NCBI GenBank assembly: GCA_009731375.1
Contig: BJOX01000164.1
Span: 294,137-321,281 of the forward strand
Reading direction: 5' to 3'
Origin: Paulinella micropora
Lineage: Eukaryota; Cercozoa; Imbricatea; Euglyphida
DNA: 27,145 nucleotides
The number at the start of each line of letters is the position of its first letter. Within the stretch, counting starts at the first letter, position 1. The position numbers and the translations under genes were made by a program. This document shows positions 7,832-16,927 of the stretch, piece after piece. Under the pieces are notes generated by a model, which was not told the origin of the DNA, did not search any database, and saw nothing but the letters and a program-made list of their open reading frames with translations.

Positions 7832-10800
7832 ATGTCGCAATATAAATCGCTCTTAGGCTTGTCTGAAATTGCGGTTGATAGTCTGGATATAGCCAACCTT
7901 GATTTAACGAACACAAACATAGTGGGCTTATACACAGATAGGGTGCCAGAAGATGCTGACCCCGTAAATCTTTACTTTACTAATAGCCGATTTGATGCGA
8001 GGTTGGCTTTAAAATCAACAACGGACTTAAAAGAAGGCACTAATCTATACTATACTGATGGTAGGTTTGATGCGCGACTAACCACTAAATCAACCACTAA
8101 CCTAGCCGAAGGCACTAATTTATATTATACTAATGCTAGGTTTGACACTCAATTAGCAACAAAGAGCACAACCAACTTATCCGAAGGAACTAACTTATAC
8201 TACACCACAGCAAGGGCTAATACAGATTTTGACACAAGGATAGCAACTAAATCAATAGATGCTTTAAGTGATGTAGTCATAACAACACCAGCCGATAACC
8301 AACTGCTCATTTACAGCACAGGTCAATGGCGAAATGTTGCTTCACCTTTTCTCAGATTGGATGGGCTCGCTATGATGATAGGGGATTTAAATATGGGAGG
8401 TTTTAATGTAGCAAATGTTGGTAATGTTGATGGTATTGATGTTTCAGCTCTTGATAGTTCTGTGGTAAAACTAACAGGAGACCAAACAATAACAGGGAAT
8501 AAAACATTTACTACTTATGTGGGTGTAAAAGACTCAAATCCATTAAACACAGGCAAATTATTCTTCAATTACAACAATAATATGGGTTCTATCTATTCGT
8601 CGGAGGCGGGTGGAGCAACGGGCTATCCACTATCTTTTGTAGGCTCGTCCATACTTTTTGCTCCAACAACAGGGGGCGGAATGACATTGACAAATAATGT
8701 TTTAAATTTTAACAGCACAACGGCAATCAGCGGACTGCCCGCGCCATTCTATGACGGCGATGCTTCAACAAAGGCTTACACCGATACGAAACTGGCAAAG
8801 GACGGCACAGTGGCTATGACGGGCAGTTTAAATATGGGAGGATTTTCAATAACAAATGTAAATTTGGTTGACGGTATTGATGTTTCGGCTATTGATACCG
8901 CAGTCGTCAAACTAACAGGAGACCAAACCATAGCTGGTATTAAAACATTTAGCAGTATAATAAATGCGAGTGCTGGTATTGATATGAAAAGCCAAAGCAT
9001 AACAAATGTAAATCTTGTTGATGGTGTTGATGTTTCCGCCCTTGATACTTCTGTCGTTAAACTAACAGGAGACCAGACCATAGCAGGGAATAAAAAATTT
9101 ACTTCAACAATAGAAGTGCGGGGTGCTACTGGTCCAGCCGCTTTTGATGGTATCGGTATAGCTTTTGATACGGGAACAAATATAGGAGAGATTGTGGCAC
9201 AAAAAATAGCAACCGCGGCCTATTATCCAATACAAATAACAGGGTCGTATGTTGAGTTATATGCGGGTGATAATGTAATCGCGACAGCAACGGGCACGAC
9301 ACTATCTTTGAACAACAGAAAAATAACAAACTTAGCCACACCGACAGCAACAACAGATGGGGCGAACAAAACTTATGTGGATACATTAGACGGCCAAAAT
9401 GTGAAACTAACAGGAAACCAAACCATAGCAGGAATTAAGACATATAGCAGTGGTGTGGAAATAACTGGAAATTCAATAAATGCTACAACAAAGGGCACAT
9501 TCGTGGTTTTCAATTCTACCAGTAATATTGGGTCAATTGCTAGTTTGGATATGAAAACTGCAACATATTACAACTTTGAAATTTCTGCCAAAAAAATAAG
9601 TTTTATTATTGACGGGACGATAGTCGGTTGGGTAAATGCTTCGGGGCTAGATTGTAATAGTAGCAAAATAGCCAACCTCGGAACTCCGACATTATCAACA
9701 GACGGAGCGACAAAAGGGTATGCGGACACATTGGACGGGCAAAATGTAAAACTAACAGGCGACCAAACCATAACGGGAATTAAAATATTTAATGGAAGTA
9801 GAAATGATGTAAGAGCACTGACCTTATTAAGCCAAGCCGATTTTAATAATGTGGATATCATTAATGGTGGAAATATAACATATAACGGGGCGCGGATATT
9901 GAACCAAAACGGAGGAGATATCTTTTTCAGTCAGGCAACAGGGGATTGGCAGTCTTTCTTATATACTTTAAACACTGCTTCAAGCGGAACCGCAAACCAA
10001 CGAGGCTACCTATTCACGAATGTAGCATCTGATGTAAAAGGAGCAGGACTTTATATTTCAAAACTTTTGGATAATAAAAGTGCTTCGTCTGACATCGTCC
10101 GTTTTAACAATGCTGGCGGTATGCGGTTTTATGGTGCTTTGGATATGAACTCAAACAATATAACAAATGGAGGAACAATAACAGGAACTACAATTACTTC
10201 AACCGCGGGTATATCAACAACAACAGCAACCGCAAGCGGGTTATTAACAGCGACAGGAGGTTCTAGCATAGTTATACAAGGAAATACTAATGGAGGTAAT
10301 ACGAGAGGAATATTTTTGTGGGACACTGGCAACACCAGTTATGGCATTTATATGGCTTCAAATGGGGGAGCCACAAATACCAGAAGTCTAGCGGGAGGGT
10401 CTGCGGTTGCAGGCAATGATTTCACTTCTTTTGCCGTTAGATTTAGGGTAAGTAATGCTTCAACTGACGGATTTATCTGGGAGAACTCGTCCGAACAATT
10501 GTTAATGTCATTAAACGGGGCAAACGGGGCTTTATGGACAAAAGGTCTAATAACGGCTAGTGCTGGTGTATCAACAACTACGATCACTGCGAGTGGATTG
10601 ATAACAGCAAATGCTGGAATTACATACACAGGAACACTAACATCGGCAACGAATACAAGTGGGGCGAAAATAGGAATTCAAGGACCAACCGACGGAACGA
10701 ATGCAAAAGGAATATTTCTATGGGATACGACTAATACGAGCTGGGGCATTTATGCGGCATCTGGTGGGGCTCTAAACACTAGAAGTTTGGCAAACGGTTT

Positions 10801-11737
10801 GGCTGTTTCTGGAAATGATTTTAGTTCGTATAGTTTTCGGTTTAGGGTTGCTAATGATTCTACAAAGGGTTTTGTGTGGGAGAATTCAGCAGAGCAATTG
10901 TTAATGTCGTTGAATGGGGCAAACGGGACATTATGGGCAAAAGGATTGATTACGGCAAATGCGGGGATTACATATTCTGGGGTGCTAACAACGGCATCAG
11001 CATCAACTAATGGGGCAAAAATAGCAATTCAAGGACAAACAGACGAAACAAATGCGAGAGGAATATTTATGTGGGACATCGGAGATTCAAACTGGGGGAT
11101 TTATATGAGCCAGTCTGGGGCAAGTAAATCGTTAAGTGGAGGAACAGCACCAGCAGGAGGAGTAGGCGGAGGATTAACTTCTTATTCTATTAGATTTAGA
11201 GTGAATGGTTCTTCAACGAGTGGGTTCATATGGGAGAATAATTCAAATACTGCTTTAATGTCTTTGAAAGCAAGCGATGGGCAATTATGGGTATTGTCTA
11301 ATCCTATTCAATATTCAGACAGGAGAAAAAAAGAAGATATAAAGGATTGTTTAGGCTTAGATTTTATTAATAAGCTAAATCCAGTTTGCTATCGTATGAT
11401 TGATGACAAAAAGAAATGTAGGACTGGCTTAATAGCACAGGAATTAGAAGACATACTAACAGAAATGGATATGTTAGATTTTGGCGGATTTATCAAAGAA
11501 ACAATTATGGTTCCCTGTCCAAAGCAAAGAGCGGAATACGAATTGAAGGGTGTAAGTATCAATCCAGAAGATGTTAAATGTATTGATAGTGGTGATGTTG
11601 GATATGGTATAGGTTATTCTGAGTTTATAGCCCCGTTAATTAAGGCGGTTCAACAATTATCAGAAAAAATAAATAATATAACTAATGATATAGCTGACTT
11701 AAAAAAACAATTAGCAGAAAACTCAAACCCAATATAG
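7832..11737 (+). CDS. Phage-like fibre protein with C-terminal S74 intramolecular chaperone
   Basis: The 1301-aa protein has three repeat zones. The N-terminus (about 46-130) has four NLYYTxxRFDxxL repeats typical of phage tail fibres. The middle carries five V(K)LTG(D/N)QTI(A/T)GxKTF repeats starting near residues 214, 361, 411, 526 and 641. From about 800 to 1160 there are three repeats of about 120 aa built on GIF(L/M)WD...WGIY...RFRV...FIWEN...LMSL. The last about 140 residues match the peptidase S74/endosialidase chaperone: YSDRRKKEDI with S1162-D1163, then FINKLNPVCYRM, TGLIAQELEDIL and GYSEFIAPLIKAVQQL, ending in a coiled coil. In the family this domain drives trimer folding and then cuts itself off before the Ser. 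The inferred role is a trimeric receptor-binding fibre at the virion vertex. It is the largest gene of the element and has no introns. Confidence 0.9.
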   Translation: MSQYKSLLGLSEIAVDSLDIANLDLTNTNIVGLYTDRVPEDADPVNLYFTNSRFDARLALKSTTDLKEGTNLYYTDGRFDARLTTKSTTNLAEGTNLYYTNARFDTQLATKSTTNLSEGTNLYYTTARANTDFDTRIATKSIDALSDVVITTPADNQLLIYSTGQWRNVASPFLRLDGLAMMIGDLNMGGFNVANVGNVDGIDVSALDSSVVKLTGDQTITGNKTFTTYVGVKDSNPLNTGKLFFNYNNNMGSIYSSEAGGATGYPLSFVGSSILFAPTTGGGMTLTNNVLNFNSTTAISGLPAPFYDGDASTKAYTDTKLAKDGTVAMTGSLNMGGFSITNVNLVDGIDVSAIDTAVVKLTGDQTIAGIKTFSSIINASAGIDMKSQSITNVNLVDGVDVSALDTSVVKLTGDQTIAGNKKFTSTIEVRGATGPAAFDGIGIAFDTGTNIGEIVAQKIATAAYYPIQITGSYVELYAGDNVIATATGTTLSLNNRKITNLATPTATTDGANKTYVDTLDGQNVKLTGNQTIAGIKTYSSGVEITGNSINATTKGTFVVFNSTSNIGSIASLDMKTATYYNFEISAKKISFIIDGTIVGWVNASGLDCNSSKIANLGTPTLSTDGATKGYADTLDGQNVKLTGDQTITGIKIFNGSRNDVRALTLLSQADFNNVDIINGGNITYNGARILNQNGGDIFFSQATGDWQSFLYTLNTASSGTANQRGYLFTNVASDVKGAGLYISKLLDNKSASSDIVRFNNAGGMRFYGALDMNSNNITNGGTITGTTITSTAGISTTTATASGLLTATGGSSIVIQGNTNGGNTRGIFLWDTGNTSYGIYMASNGGATNTRSLAGGSAVAGNDFTSFAVRFRVSNASTDGFIWENSSEQLLMSLNGANGALWTKGLITASAGVSTTTITASGLITANAGITYTGTLTSATNTSGAKIGIQGPTDGTNAKGIFLWDTTNTSWGIYAASGGALNTRSLANGLAVSGNDFSSYSFRFRVANDSTKGFVWENSAEQLLMSLNGANGTLWAKGLITANAGITYSGVLTTASASTNGAKIAIQGQTDETNARGIFMWDIGDSNWGIYMSQSGASKSLSGGTAPAGGVGGGLTSYSIRFRVNGSSTSGFIWENNSNTALMSLKASDGQLWVLSNPIQYSDRRKKEDIKDCLGLDFINKLNPVCYRMIDDKKKCRTGLIAQELEDILTEMDMLDFGGFIKETIMVPCPKQRAEYELKGVSINPEDVKCIDSGDVGYGIGYSEFIAPLIKAVQQLSEKINNITNDIADLKKQLAENSNPI

Positions 11738-11760
11738 TTTTTGAGATTGTAAGACTTACT

Positions 11761-12102
11761 ATGCCACCTAGATTACACCCACCACCAATCATAGAAGTAG
11801 ATGGAGGCGAACTCACACCCGAGTTGAAGAACCGTGTGCTAGATGTCCAAATTAAGCAGGAAGAAAAAAAATTAGACCACGAATACGAGGACAGCTGGGA
11901 TTGCTGTTTGACAAAGCGAAAAACTGACAGCCGACTTATTAAATACTTATTTCAAATGGGTATCATTATCGCCATCATCACCCTTTGTATCGTGAGGTTG
12001 TCTGAAAAGAACTTACCGTGTGAGGTTGCTAACACATACGTAGGTATTTTGACCTTGCTTATAGGCATCTGCCTTCCTTCCCCTTCTAGTTCAAAGAAGT
12101 GA
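11761..12102 (+). CDS. Small two-helix membrane protein
   Basis: The 113-aa protein has a Pro-rich N-terminus with a GG pair at residues 15-16. A charged amphipathic segment (20-45), a CC pair (48-49) and two hydrophobic helices follow (about 61-79, and 91-107 ending in PSPSS). No family is recognised. The position between fibre and packaging genes suggests a late, virion or host-membrane role. Its last 12 nt overlap the tail of the opposite-strand Cys-rich gene. The motif CCAATATAG lies about 30 nt upstream, inside the end of the fibre gene. Confidence 0.65.
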   Translation: MPPRLHPPPIIEVDGGELTPELKNRVLDVQIKQEEKKLDHEYEDSWDCCLTKRKTDSRLIKYLFQMGIIIAIITLCIVRLSEKNLPCEVANTYVGILTLLIGICLPSPSSSKK

Positions 12103-12342
12103 GCATTCATATAATTGAGTTTTATACCAAGAGCTATCACCAGCACAGATTAGCGGGATAGCTTCATCAAAACTACGACACATATTATTTCCATTATTTA
12201 TGAAAACACATTTAAATTTGGTTTCTATTCCTTTTTGAATACAATAAAGACAACTTTCATTTTTTTTATCGCTGACCCGTGAATAGAAATCACAAGCAGT
12301 CCGACCTAACACAGAGCACACAAATAATAATATTAATAACAT
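12091..12342 (-). CDS. Small secreted Cys-rich protein, putative
   Basis: This 83-aa frame starts at an ATG preceded by TATAATATATT. Residues 1-14 form a hydrophobic signal-peptide-like segment (LLILLFVCSVLG). The remainder has seven Cys (17, 31, 34, 45, 55, 66, 80), consistent with a small disulfide-bonded secreted domain. The spacing vaguely recalls PSI-type knots, but I cannot assign it. It fills an otherwise empty 284-nt interval on the opposite strand to its neighbours. Short length and isolation are the reasons for caution. Confidence 0.5.
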   Translation of the reverse strand: MLLILLFVCSVLGRTACDFYSRVSDKKNESCLYCIQKGIETKFKCVFINNGNNMCRSFDEAIPLICAGDSSWYKTQLYECSLL

Positions 12343-12386
12343 AATATATTATACAACATATAGAACCGCTTCACCAAAAATAGAGG

Positions 12387-12749
12387 ATGACTGATTTCAA
12401 ATACCAAAAGATTATTTTTCTGAGTAATGATTTTGCTGGTGGTAGCAAGACATTTGACAAAAACATTCAAATGAACTTTACCCCAACCAGAATGAATGTT
12501 AAGTTTATCCACTATATGAATGATATGACCGAGACGAAAACGAAAATCCTTTATATGGACCGCATCGGGATTATCGGCACGTTCGCAGACAGCACCACGG
12601 CAAACATTTCAAACCTCGGATATAATCTTGGAAATATCGGCTGGACTGATGGGCAGTATTCGTTTAGGGTATTGAAAACAGCCAGCGGTAATATTGAGAC
12701 TGACCCACTAGCTGGAAGAATTGTTATTTGTTTAGAATTTTTGGCTTGA
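12387..12749 (+). CDS. Conserved-looking 120-aa late protein, unknown function
   Basis: The protein is compact, probably beta-rich and without Cys. It has a GG pair at residues 18-19 (NDFAGGSK), a central MNDMTETKTKILYMD segment, and a C-terminus GRIVICLEFLA. The pattern suggests a small jelly-roll-like or capsid-accessory protein, but no family is recognised. The start is preceded by AACATATAG and AAAAATAGAGG. It is immediately upstream of the packaging ATPase, with 14 nt between its stop and the preferred ATPase start. Confidence 0.65.
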   Translation: MTDFKYQKIIFLSNDFAGGSKTFDKNIQMNFTPTRMNVKFIHYMNDMTETKTKILYMDRIGIIGTFADSTTANISNLGYNLGNIGWTDGQYSFRVLKTASGNIETDPLAGRIVICLEFLA

Positions 12750-12763
12750 TAAAATATAGAGTG

Positions 12764-13588
12764 ATGGAAAAAATCAATAATGTAAAGGTGAAACCTGTTA
12801 AGCAAAACGGAGATGGAGACAAGTTGGCAAAAGGACATAACTTATTTGGCGAACCGTATGCCAATATTTTTCTTCTCGCTCGTAAGAAGAGTGGCAAGAC
12901 GACCGCACTGTTTGAAATCCTGAAACGAACGACCGACAAAAAGACCCGTATTGTTATTATTGCCAGCACAATACACAAGGACCACATTTACAAAGAAATT
13001 GTTAAGCACTTCAAGAAGAAGGGAAACCCGATGGCTATATACACATACTTGAAAGCAGATGGACTGTCTGTTATTGATTACGAGTTAGATAAACTGAATA
13101 AACCTGACGATGAGCAAGAAGAAGGCGAGATTGTGCGGGACGAGAAAGAAGAACCAAAGCCGAAGTTTTTATATTTTGGTAAAGAAGAGAAGAAGAAGCA
13201 GGAGGGAGGCGAAAAACCACAGAGACCGAGCAAATACATTACACCAGAAGTTGTGTTCGTGTTAGATGATTTGGGTAGTGGATTGAGGGATAAATCAGTA
13301 AGCGATTTATTGAAGCGCAACAGGCATTTCCGTTCAAAGGTGATTATGAGCTCGCAATACCTACAAGACCTTAGACCTGAGGCGATAAAACAATTAGACT
13401 ACATTTTAATCTTTCCAGGTCAAAGTGTGGATAAAATGGAACTTGTATATAAACATTTAGACCTTGGCTATGCCCTAGACTACTTCATTGAAAAATATCA
13501 CGAGGCGACGAAAGAGAGATTTAACTTTTTGTATGTTGATGCGGTGTCTGATGATTTACGAAAGAACTTCAATATTCGTTTTAAGTAA
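12764..13588 (+). CDS. ATP: Genome packaging ATPase (A32/FtsK-HerA type)
   Basis: The protein has 274 aa from the ATG at 12764, placed just after AAAATATAGAGTG. An earlier in-frame ATG at 12728 overlaps the upstream gene and is less likely. Walker A is ARKKSGKT (about 39-46) and Walker B is VVFVLDD with D168-D169. A polar MSSQYLQD segment follows where the sensor/arginine region is expected. These features and the length fit the Polinton/NCLDV packaging ATPase that pumps DNA into the capsid. A Lys/Glu-rich insert (about 105-145) separates Walker A from Walker B. It lies directly upstream of the basic core-like protein and the protease. Confidence 0.92.
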   Translation: MEKINNVKVKPVKQNGDGDKLAKGHNLFGEPYANIFLLARKKSGKTTALFEILKRTTDKKTRIVIIASTIHKDHIYKEIVKHFKKKGNPMAIYTYLKADGLSVIDYELDKLNKPDDEQEEGEIVRDEKEEPKPKFLYFGKEEKKKQEGGEKPQRPSKYITPEVVFVLDDLGSGLRDKSVSDLLKRNRHFRSKVIMSSQYLQDLRPEAIKQLDYILIFPGQSVDKMELVYKHLDLGYALDYFIEKYHEATKERFNFLYVDAVSDDLRKNFNIRFK

Positions 13589-13663
13589 TTTTACTAACTT
13601 TATAACAAAAAATAACTCGTTATTTTTTTTTATATTATTTATTTTTTTCAGAACTATATATAG

Positions 13664-13978
13664 ATGCCAACATCACCAGTGATTATTTCACAACCAGCGG
13701 GATACAATATCGGATACAATCCAAGCCCAGTAAGTATGCCACAAGCAGGAGGGAAAAGAAAATCAAAAAAGAAGCAAACAGGAGGGAAAAAAGTTAATTG
13801 GAAAAAAGTAGGACAAGCCATAGTGGATGCTAATAGGTTTATCAAGAAGAACCAATTGATTTCAAGGGGTGCTACTTTTCTAAGCGATGTCGGAGTGCCT
13901 TATGCGGACCGTGTAGCGAAAGCTGCAGCCAAACAAGGCTACGGCAAGCAACGAGGAGGAGCGGTCAAATTTCGGTAA
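13664..13978 (+). CDS. Small basic virion/core-like protein with three GG sites
   Basis: This 104-aa protein is strongly basic and Gly-rich. It has Q-x-G-G sites at residues 27-30 (QAGG), 38-41 (QTGG) and 96-99 (QRGG) and a Lys/Arg block between (KRKSKKK). A predicted amphipathic helix (45-70) precedes a second at 76-92. Size, charge and position beside the protease are like adenovirus core/cement precursors and the small PX-type proteins of Polintons. The inferred role is condensing DNA or cementing the shell after proteolytic trimming. The start ATG directly follows CTATATATAG. Confidence 0.7.
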   Translation: MPTSPVIISQPAGYNIGYNPSPVSMPQAGGKRKSKKKQTGGKKVNWKKVGQAIVDANRFIKKNQLISRGATFLSDVGVPYADRVAKAAAKQGYGKQRGGAVKFR

Positions 13979-14041
13979 GGACAAACCACTCAAATAAAAA
14001 ACTAAACTTCTATTATTTTTTTTACTAATAATATAATAGTA

Positions 14042-16033
14042 ATGCGAAGTAAGCCGAAGAAACAAAGACCTCCGAGGATATACAGAGCCAAAGATGGCAG
14101 GCCTTATATCAAAGTGAAAGGCAGACGAGCATATCTCAACTTTGGCGAGAAAACGAATGACCTTTCAACACTTCAAATCGTTAAACTGTTTCTGAAATAT
14201 ATGAAAGTGGACAATAAAACGAAGAAAACACGAAAGACGAAGGAGCGAATTGTTAAGTCCGAATTCAATCGTCTTGAACACGAGAACCGCAACCAGATAC
14301 AAAACAACCTGCTGAAAAAATATGAACTAATACACGAGCAGGAAGAAAAGGAAAAGAAGTTAAGAGAACAGGCAGAAGATGAGAAGAAAAGAATGGAGAG
14401 GAAGGAGAATGCCGACATTAAAGAAAGACAAGAAGACCTCATAAGGGAGGCGAACAGAGAGCAAAAACTTATAGAGGATGTAAAATTTGAACAAGATAGA
14501 AAAAACAATTTAATGCTATTACCGCCTTTCCAACCTCAATACATACAAGCACCACCACAAGGGCCACCACAAGCACCACCACAAGCACCACAATTAGGAC
14601 CACCACAAGCACCACAAGCACCACAATTAGGACCACCACAAGCACCACAAGCACCACAAGCACCAGAAGAAAAGCAGATGCCATTGAAAACAAAAGAAGA
14701 GAAAAAGGCTGAAAAGGAATTAAAAGAAAAATACATTGAATTAATGAAGAAAGCGGGCTTTACAACTAAATTTATTAAAGGTTTGAGCAAAACAGAATTT
14801 ATCAAACTTGGCACAGGAATAGAGAAAGCGATAGCCGATGCCCAATCAGCAGATGAGCAGAAAGAACTGGCTGAACAATATAAAAAAGAATTAGAACAAG
14901 AAAAAAAACTAGCGGAGGCCAAAGCGAAACACTTTGAAATTAAAGATAAAATATCATACATATCCGCAGGTTTAAGAAATGATTACAAGTATCCAAAATT
15001 GGACATACCCAAAACTTTGGGCCCTGCTTTGGAAAAAGAAATGAAAGCTCGGGGCAAACCACCACCAAAAAAAGTTAAAGGAAAACACACGACAGCGGGT
15101 ATGGCACAAGTTATAGTAGATGAAGGTATTGATTTAGGAATAGACCAGAATGAAATGAGAAAGAAACTCGCTGATTATTTGGGAATAAACCAAGCTGGTG
15201 CTGGGGCAAAAACGATGGAGGAATTAATACACAAACTTTTAACGATAGCAAAAATTAAGAAATATTTGAAGAAGGGTAAATACAGGAAAAAAATGAAGAA
15301 GAAGGATTATGTAAATAACTTAGTAACTGAAATGAGAAGCGACCCAAACATTAAAAATCAAGTTTCAAATACTCTCGGTATTCAACCAACCGAGGAACAG
15401 CCAACAGAAGAGCAACAAACAACACCAACAGAAGAGCAACCACCACAACAACCGCCAGCCACCGAACCACCACAACAACCGCCAGCCACCGAACCACCCA
15501 CAGAAGAGCAACAAAAGCTACCCGTTAACTTAGCGGGGGAAGGTAGAGGGCTAATGACGGATGAAATAGACAACATTATGAAAAAGCACGAATGGTATTT
15601 GGGGACTGTGGCGAGCGACGAAATAAACAAACTGAAACCAGAAAAAAGAAAGAAGTATGGCTTTATAATGAACTTGGATAAGTCTAGCCAACCAGGCTCA
15701 CATTGGATTGCTGTTTGGATTGATACCATTAAAGACGACACTATTGAAATCTACGACCCTCTCGCACTGTATAAGCCGACTGAGCTATTTCTTCACCAAA
15801 TGAAACAGCTTATTGAAAAGAGTAAGCCGAACACATATCTGCTTATGAAGGTTAATCAAGTCAAAAACCAAAGCGACACGACAGATACCTGCGGATGGCA
15901 TAGTATTAGATTTTTGTTAGAGCGGGCAAAAGGTAATCGGTTTAAATTTGCCAGCGGTTGGACAGACTTAAAAGAAAAAGAAGCCGATGAGTTGAAAGTC
16001 CAGAATGGGTATGGTTTTGATACATGTATATAA
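14042..16033 (+). CDS. PRO: Long polyprotein-like protein with C-terminal adenovirus/Ulp1-type cysteine protease
   Basis: The protein has 663 aa, against about 200 for adenovirus protease. The N-terminus (1-60) is a basic beta-like domain (RIYRAKDGRPYIKVKGRR). Residues 70-165 form a Lys/Glu coiled coil, followed by a Pro-Gln-Ala repeat (about 168-215) and another helical region to 300. A basic helical part around 330-440 contains NQAGAG near 383-388. A Thr-Glu-Gln-Pro repeat (about 445-495) leads to the protease (about 500-663). Catalytic residues are visible: H554 in GSHWIAVW, D572 in IYDPLA, Q610 and C617 in TDTCGWHS. It would mature virion precursors. The Pro-rich linkers and helical parts suggest that the front is a structural or scaffold protein fused to the protease. 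Confidence 0.9.
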   Translation: MRSKPKKQRPPRIYRAKDGRPYIKVKGRRAYLNFGEKTNDLSTLQIVKLFLKYMKVDNKTKKTRKTKERIVKSEFNRLEHENRNQIQNNLLKKYELIHEQEEKEKKLREQAEDEKKRMERKENADIKERQEDLIREANREQKLIEDVKFEQDRKNNLMLLPPFQPQYIQAPPQGPPQAPPQAPQLGPPQAPQAPQLGPPQAPQAPQAPEEKQMPLKTKEEKKAEKELKEKYIELMKKAGFTTKFIKGLSKTEFIKLGTGIEKAIADAQSADEQKELAEQYKKELEQEKKLAEAKAKHFEIKDKISYISAGLRNDYKYPKLDIPKTLGPALEKEMKARGKPPPKKVKGKHTTAGMAQVIVDEGIDLGIDQNEMRKKLADYLGINQAGAGAKTMEELIHKLLTIAKIKKYLKKGKYRKKMKKKDYVNNLVTEMRSDPNIKNQVSNTLGIQPTEEQPTEEQQTTPTEEQPPQQPPATEPPQQPPATEPPTEEQQKLPVNLAGEGRGLMTDEIDNIMKKHEWYLGTVASDEINKLKPEKRKKYGFIMNLDKSSQPGSHWIAVWIDTIKDDTIEIYDPLALYKPTELFLHQMKQLIEKSKPNTYLLMKVNQVKNQSDTTDTCGWHSIRFLLERAKGNRFKFASGWTDLKEKEADELKVQNGYGFDTCI

Positions 16034-16058
16034 AAAATATTTATCTGCTAATATATAC

Positions 16059-16114
16059 GAAACTTTTGAAAAAGTTTCACAAAACCGTGGAGGTGCGGAG
16101 GCGAAGTCTCCGCA
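16059..16114 (+). repeat. Palindromic mini-repeat type A, copy 1, abutting the penton start codon
   Basis: A bipartite element: a perfect-type inverted repeat (GAAACTTTT-GAAAAAGTTTC) is joined by about 10 nt to GGAGGTGCGGAGGCGAAG and CTCCGC, which forms a second hairpin (GCGGAG...CTCCGC). It ends one base before the penton ATG. A near-identical copy in inverted genomic orientation lies at 22960-23015 inside the polymerase gene. Confidence 0.9.
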
Positions 16115-16927
16115 ATGGAATATAGGGGAGGTAGGAGCTCTAACATTTACTATGTCAATAGCAAAAATAGGATAAACGGCACGGACAGTGATTTCACTCA
16201 CTCCATTGATATGAAATCGCTAGACAATCCGACACACTGTAAAATTCTTCATATCTATGTGCCTAAATCGTATTATTCTGTCGCCAGCCCTTATAACACT
16301 TTTACTCTAAGTGAAGATGGATTTGAGGCTCTGATTACGATACCCGATGGCAACTACACGATGAATAACTTAAAGAATAAACTGGCCGAGGTGCTAACCG
16401 CAGATAGCCCAAATGACTACACATATACCGTTACGAGCAACAACACAAACACCGACCCAGAAGACGGCAAGCTATTATTTACCGTAGCTAACAATGGAGG
16501 CATCCAACCGCGGTTTATATTTGACACCGAAACTCGTATTCACGAAGTAATGGGTTTTGACCGCGACTCAACATATTTCTTTGCTAATAATACCATTAGG
16601 TCTCCAAATGTCATAATCTTGACTGGCGAAAAAACATTATATTTACAGTCAGATTTAGTAGGCGAAGGCGATAATCACGTGCTCCAAGAAATATATACCG
16701 CGAATGAAATCCCGTTCGGCTCTGTTATCTACGACGGCTCGGGCAGTGAATACGGCAAACGACTATCAACTAGTTCAAGCAATGTGTATCGTTTTTACTT
16801 GACTGACGAAAACGACCAACCAGTTAATCTCAACGGGTTAGGTATTGTAATGACATTGTTGATTTACCGCGAGACGAATTATTTTAATTTATTTACATCA
16901 TTTTTTAATTTGTTAAAAAGCCGTTAA
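16115..16927 (+). CDS. mCP: Minor capsid protein (penton-like, single jelly roll)
   Basis: The 270-aa protein has a beta-rich pattern and the hallmark early segment of Polinton minor capsid proteins: CKILHIYVPKSYYSV, followed by NTFTLSEDG and a VTIP-like ITIPDGNYTMNNLKNKL. It then has GFDRDS and a C-terminal strand GIVMTLLIYRE. It is expected to form pentamers at the capsid vertices and to be the docking base for a fibre. The N-terminus has YRGG at residues 3-6, a possible protease site. The normal leader is replaced by the palindromic repeat that touches the ATG. A TATA-like AATATATACG lies just before that repeat. Confidence 0.85.
   Translation: MEYRGGRSSNIYYVNSKNRINGTDSDFTHSIDMKSLDNPTHCKILHIYVPKSYYSVASPYNTFTLSEDGFEALITIPDGNYTMNNLKNKLAEVLTADSPNDYTYTVTSNNTNTDPEDGKLLFTVANNGGIQPRFIFDTETRIHEVMGFDRDSTYFFANNTIRSPNVIILTGEKTLYLQSDLVGEGDNHVLQEIYTANEIPFGSVIYDGSGSEYGKRLSTSSSNVYRFYLTDENDQPVNLNGLGIVMTLLIYRETNYFNLFTSFFNLLKSR

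Noticed and set aside
8776-10629. Several minus-strand frames opposite the fibre gene
   Set aside because: They are shadows of the repetitive fibre coding sequence, with repeated Val/Pro/Ser segments mirroring the LTGDQT repeats.
14469-15741. Minus-strand frames opposite the protease gene
   Set aside because: Val/Leu- and Cys/Gly-rich products are the complement of the Pro-Gln-Ala and Thr-Glu-Gln repeats.
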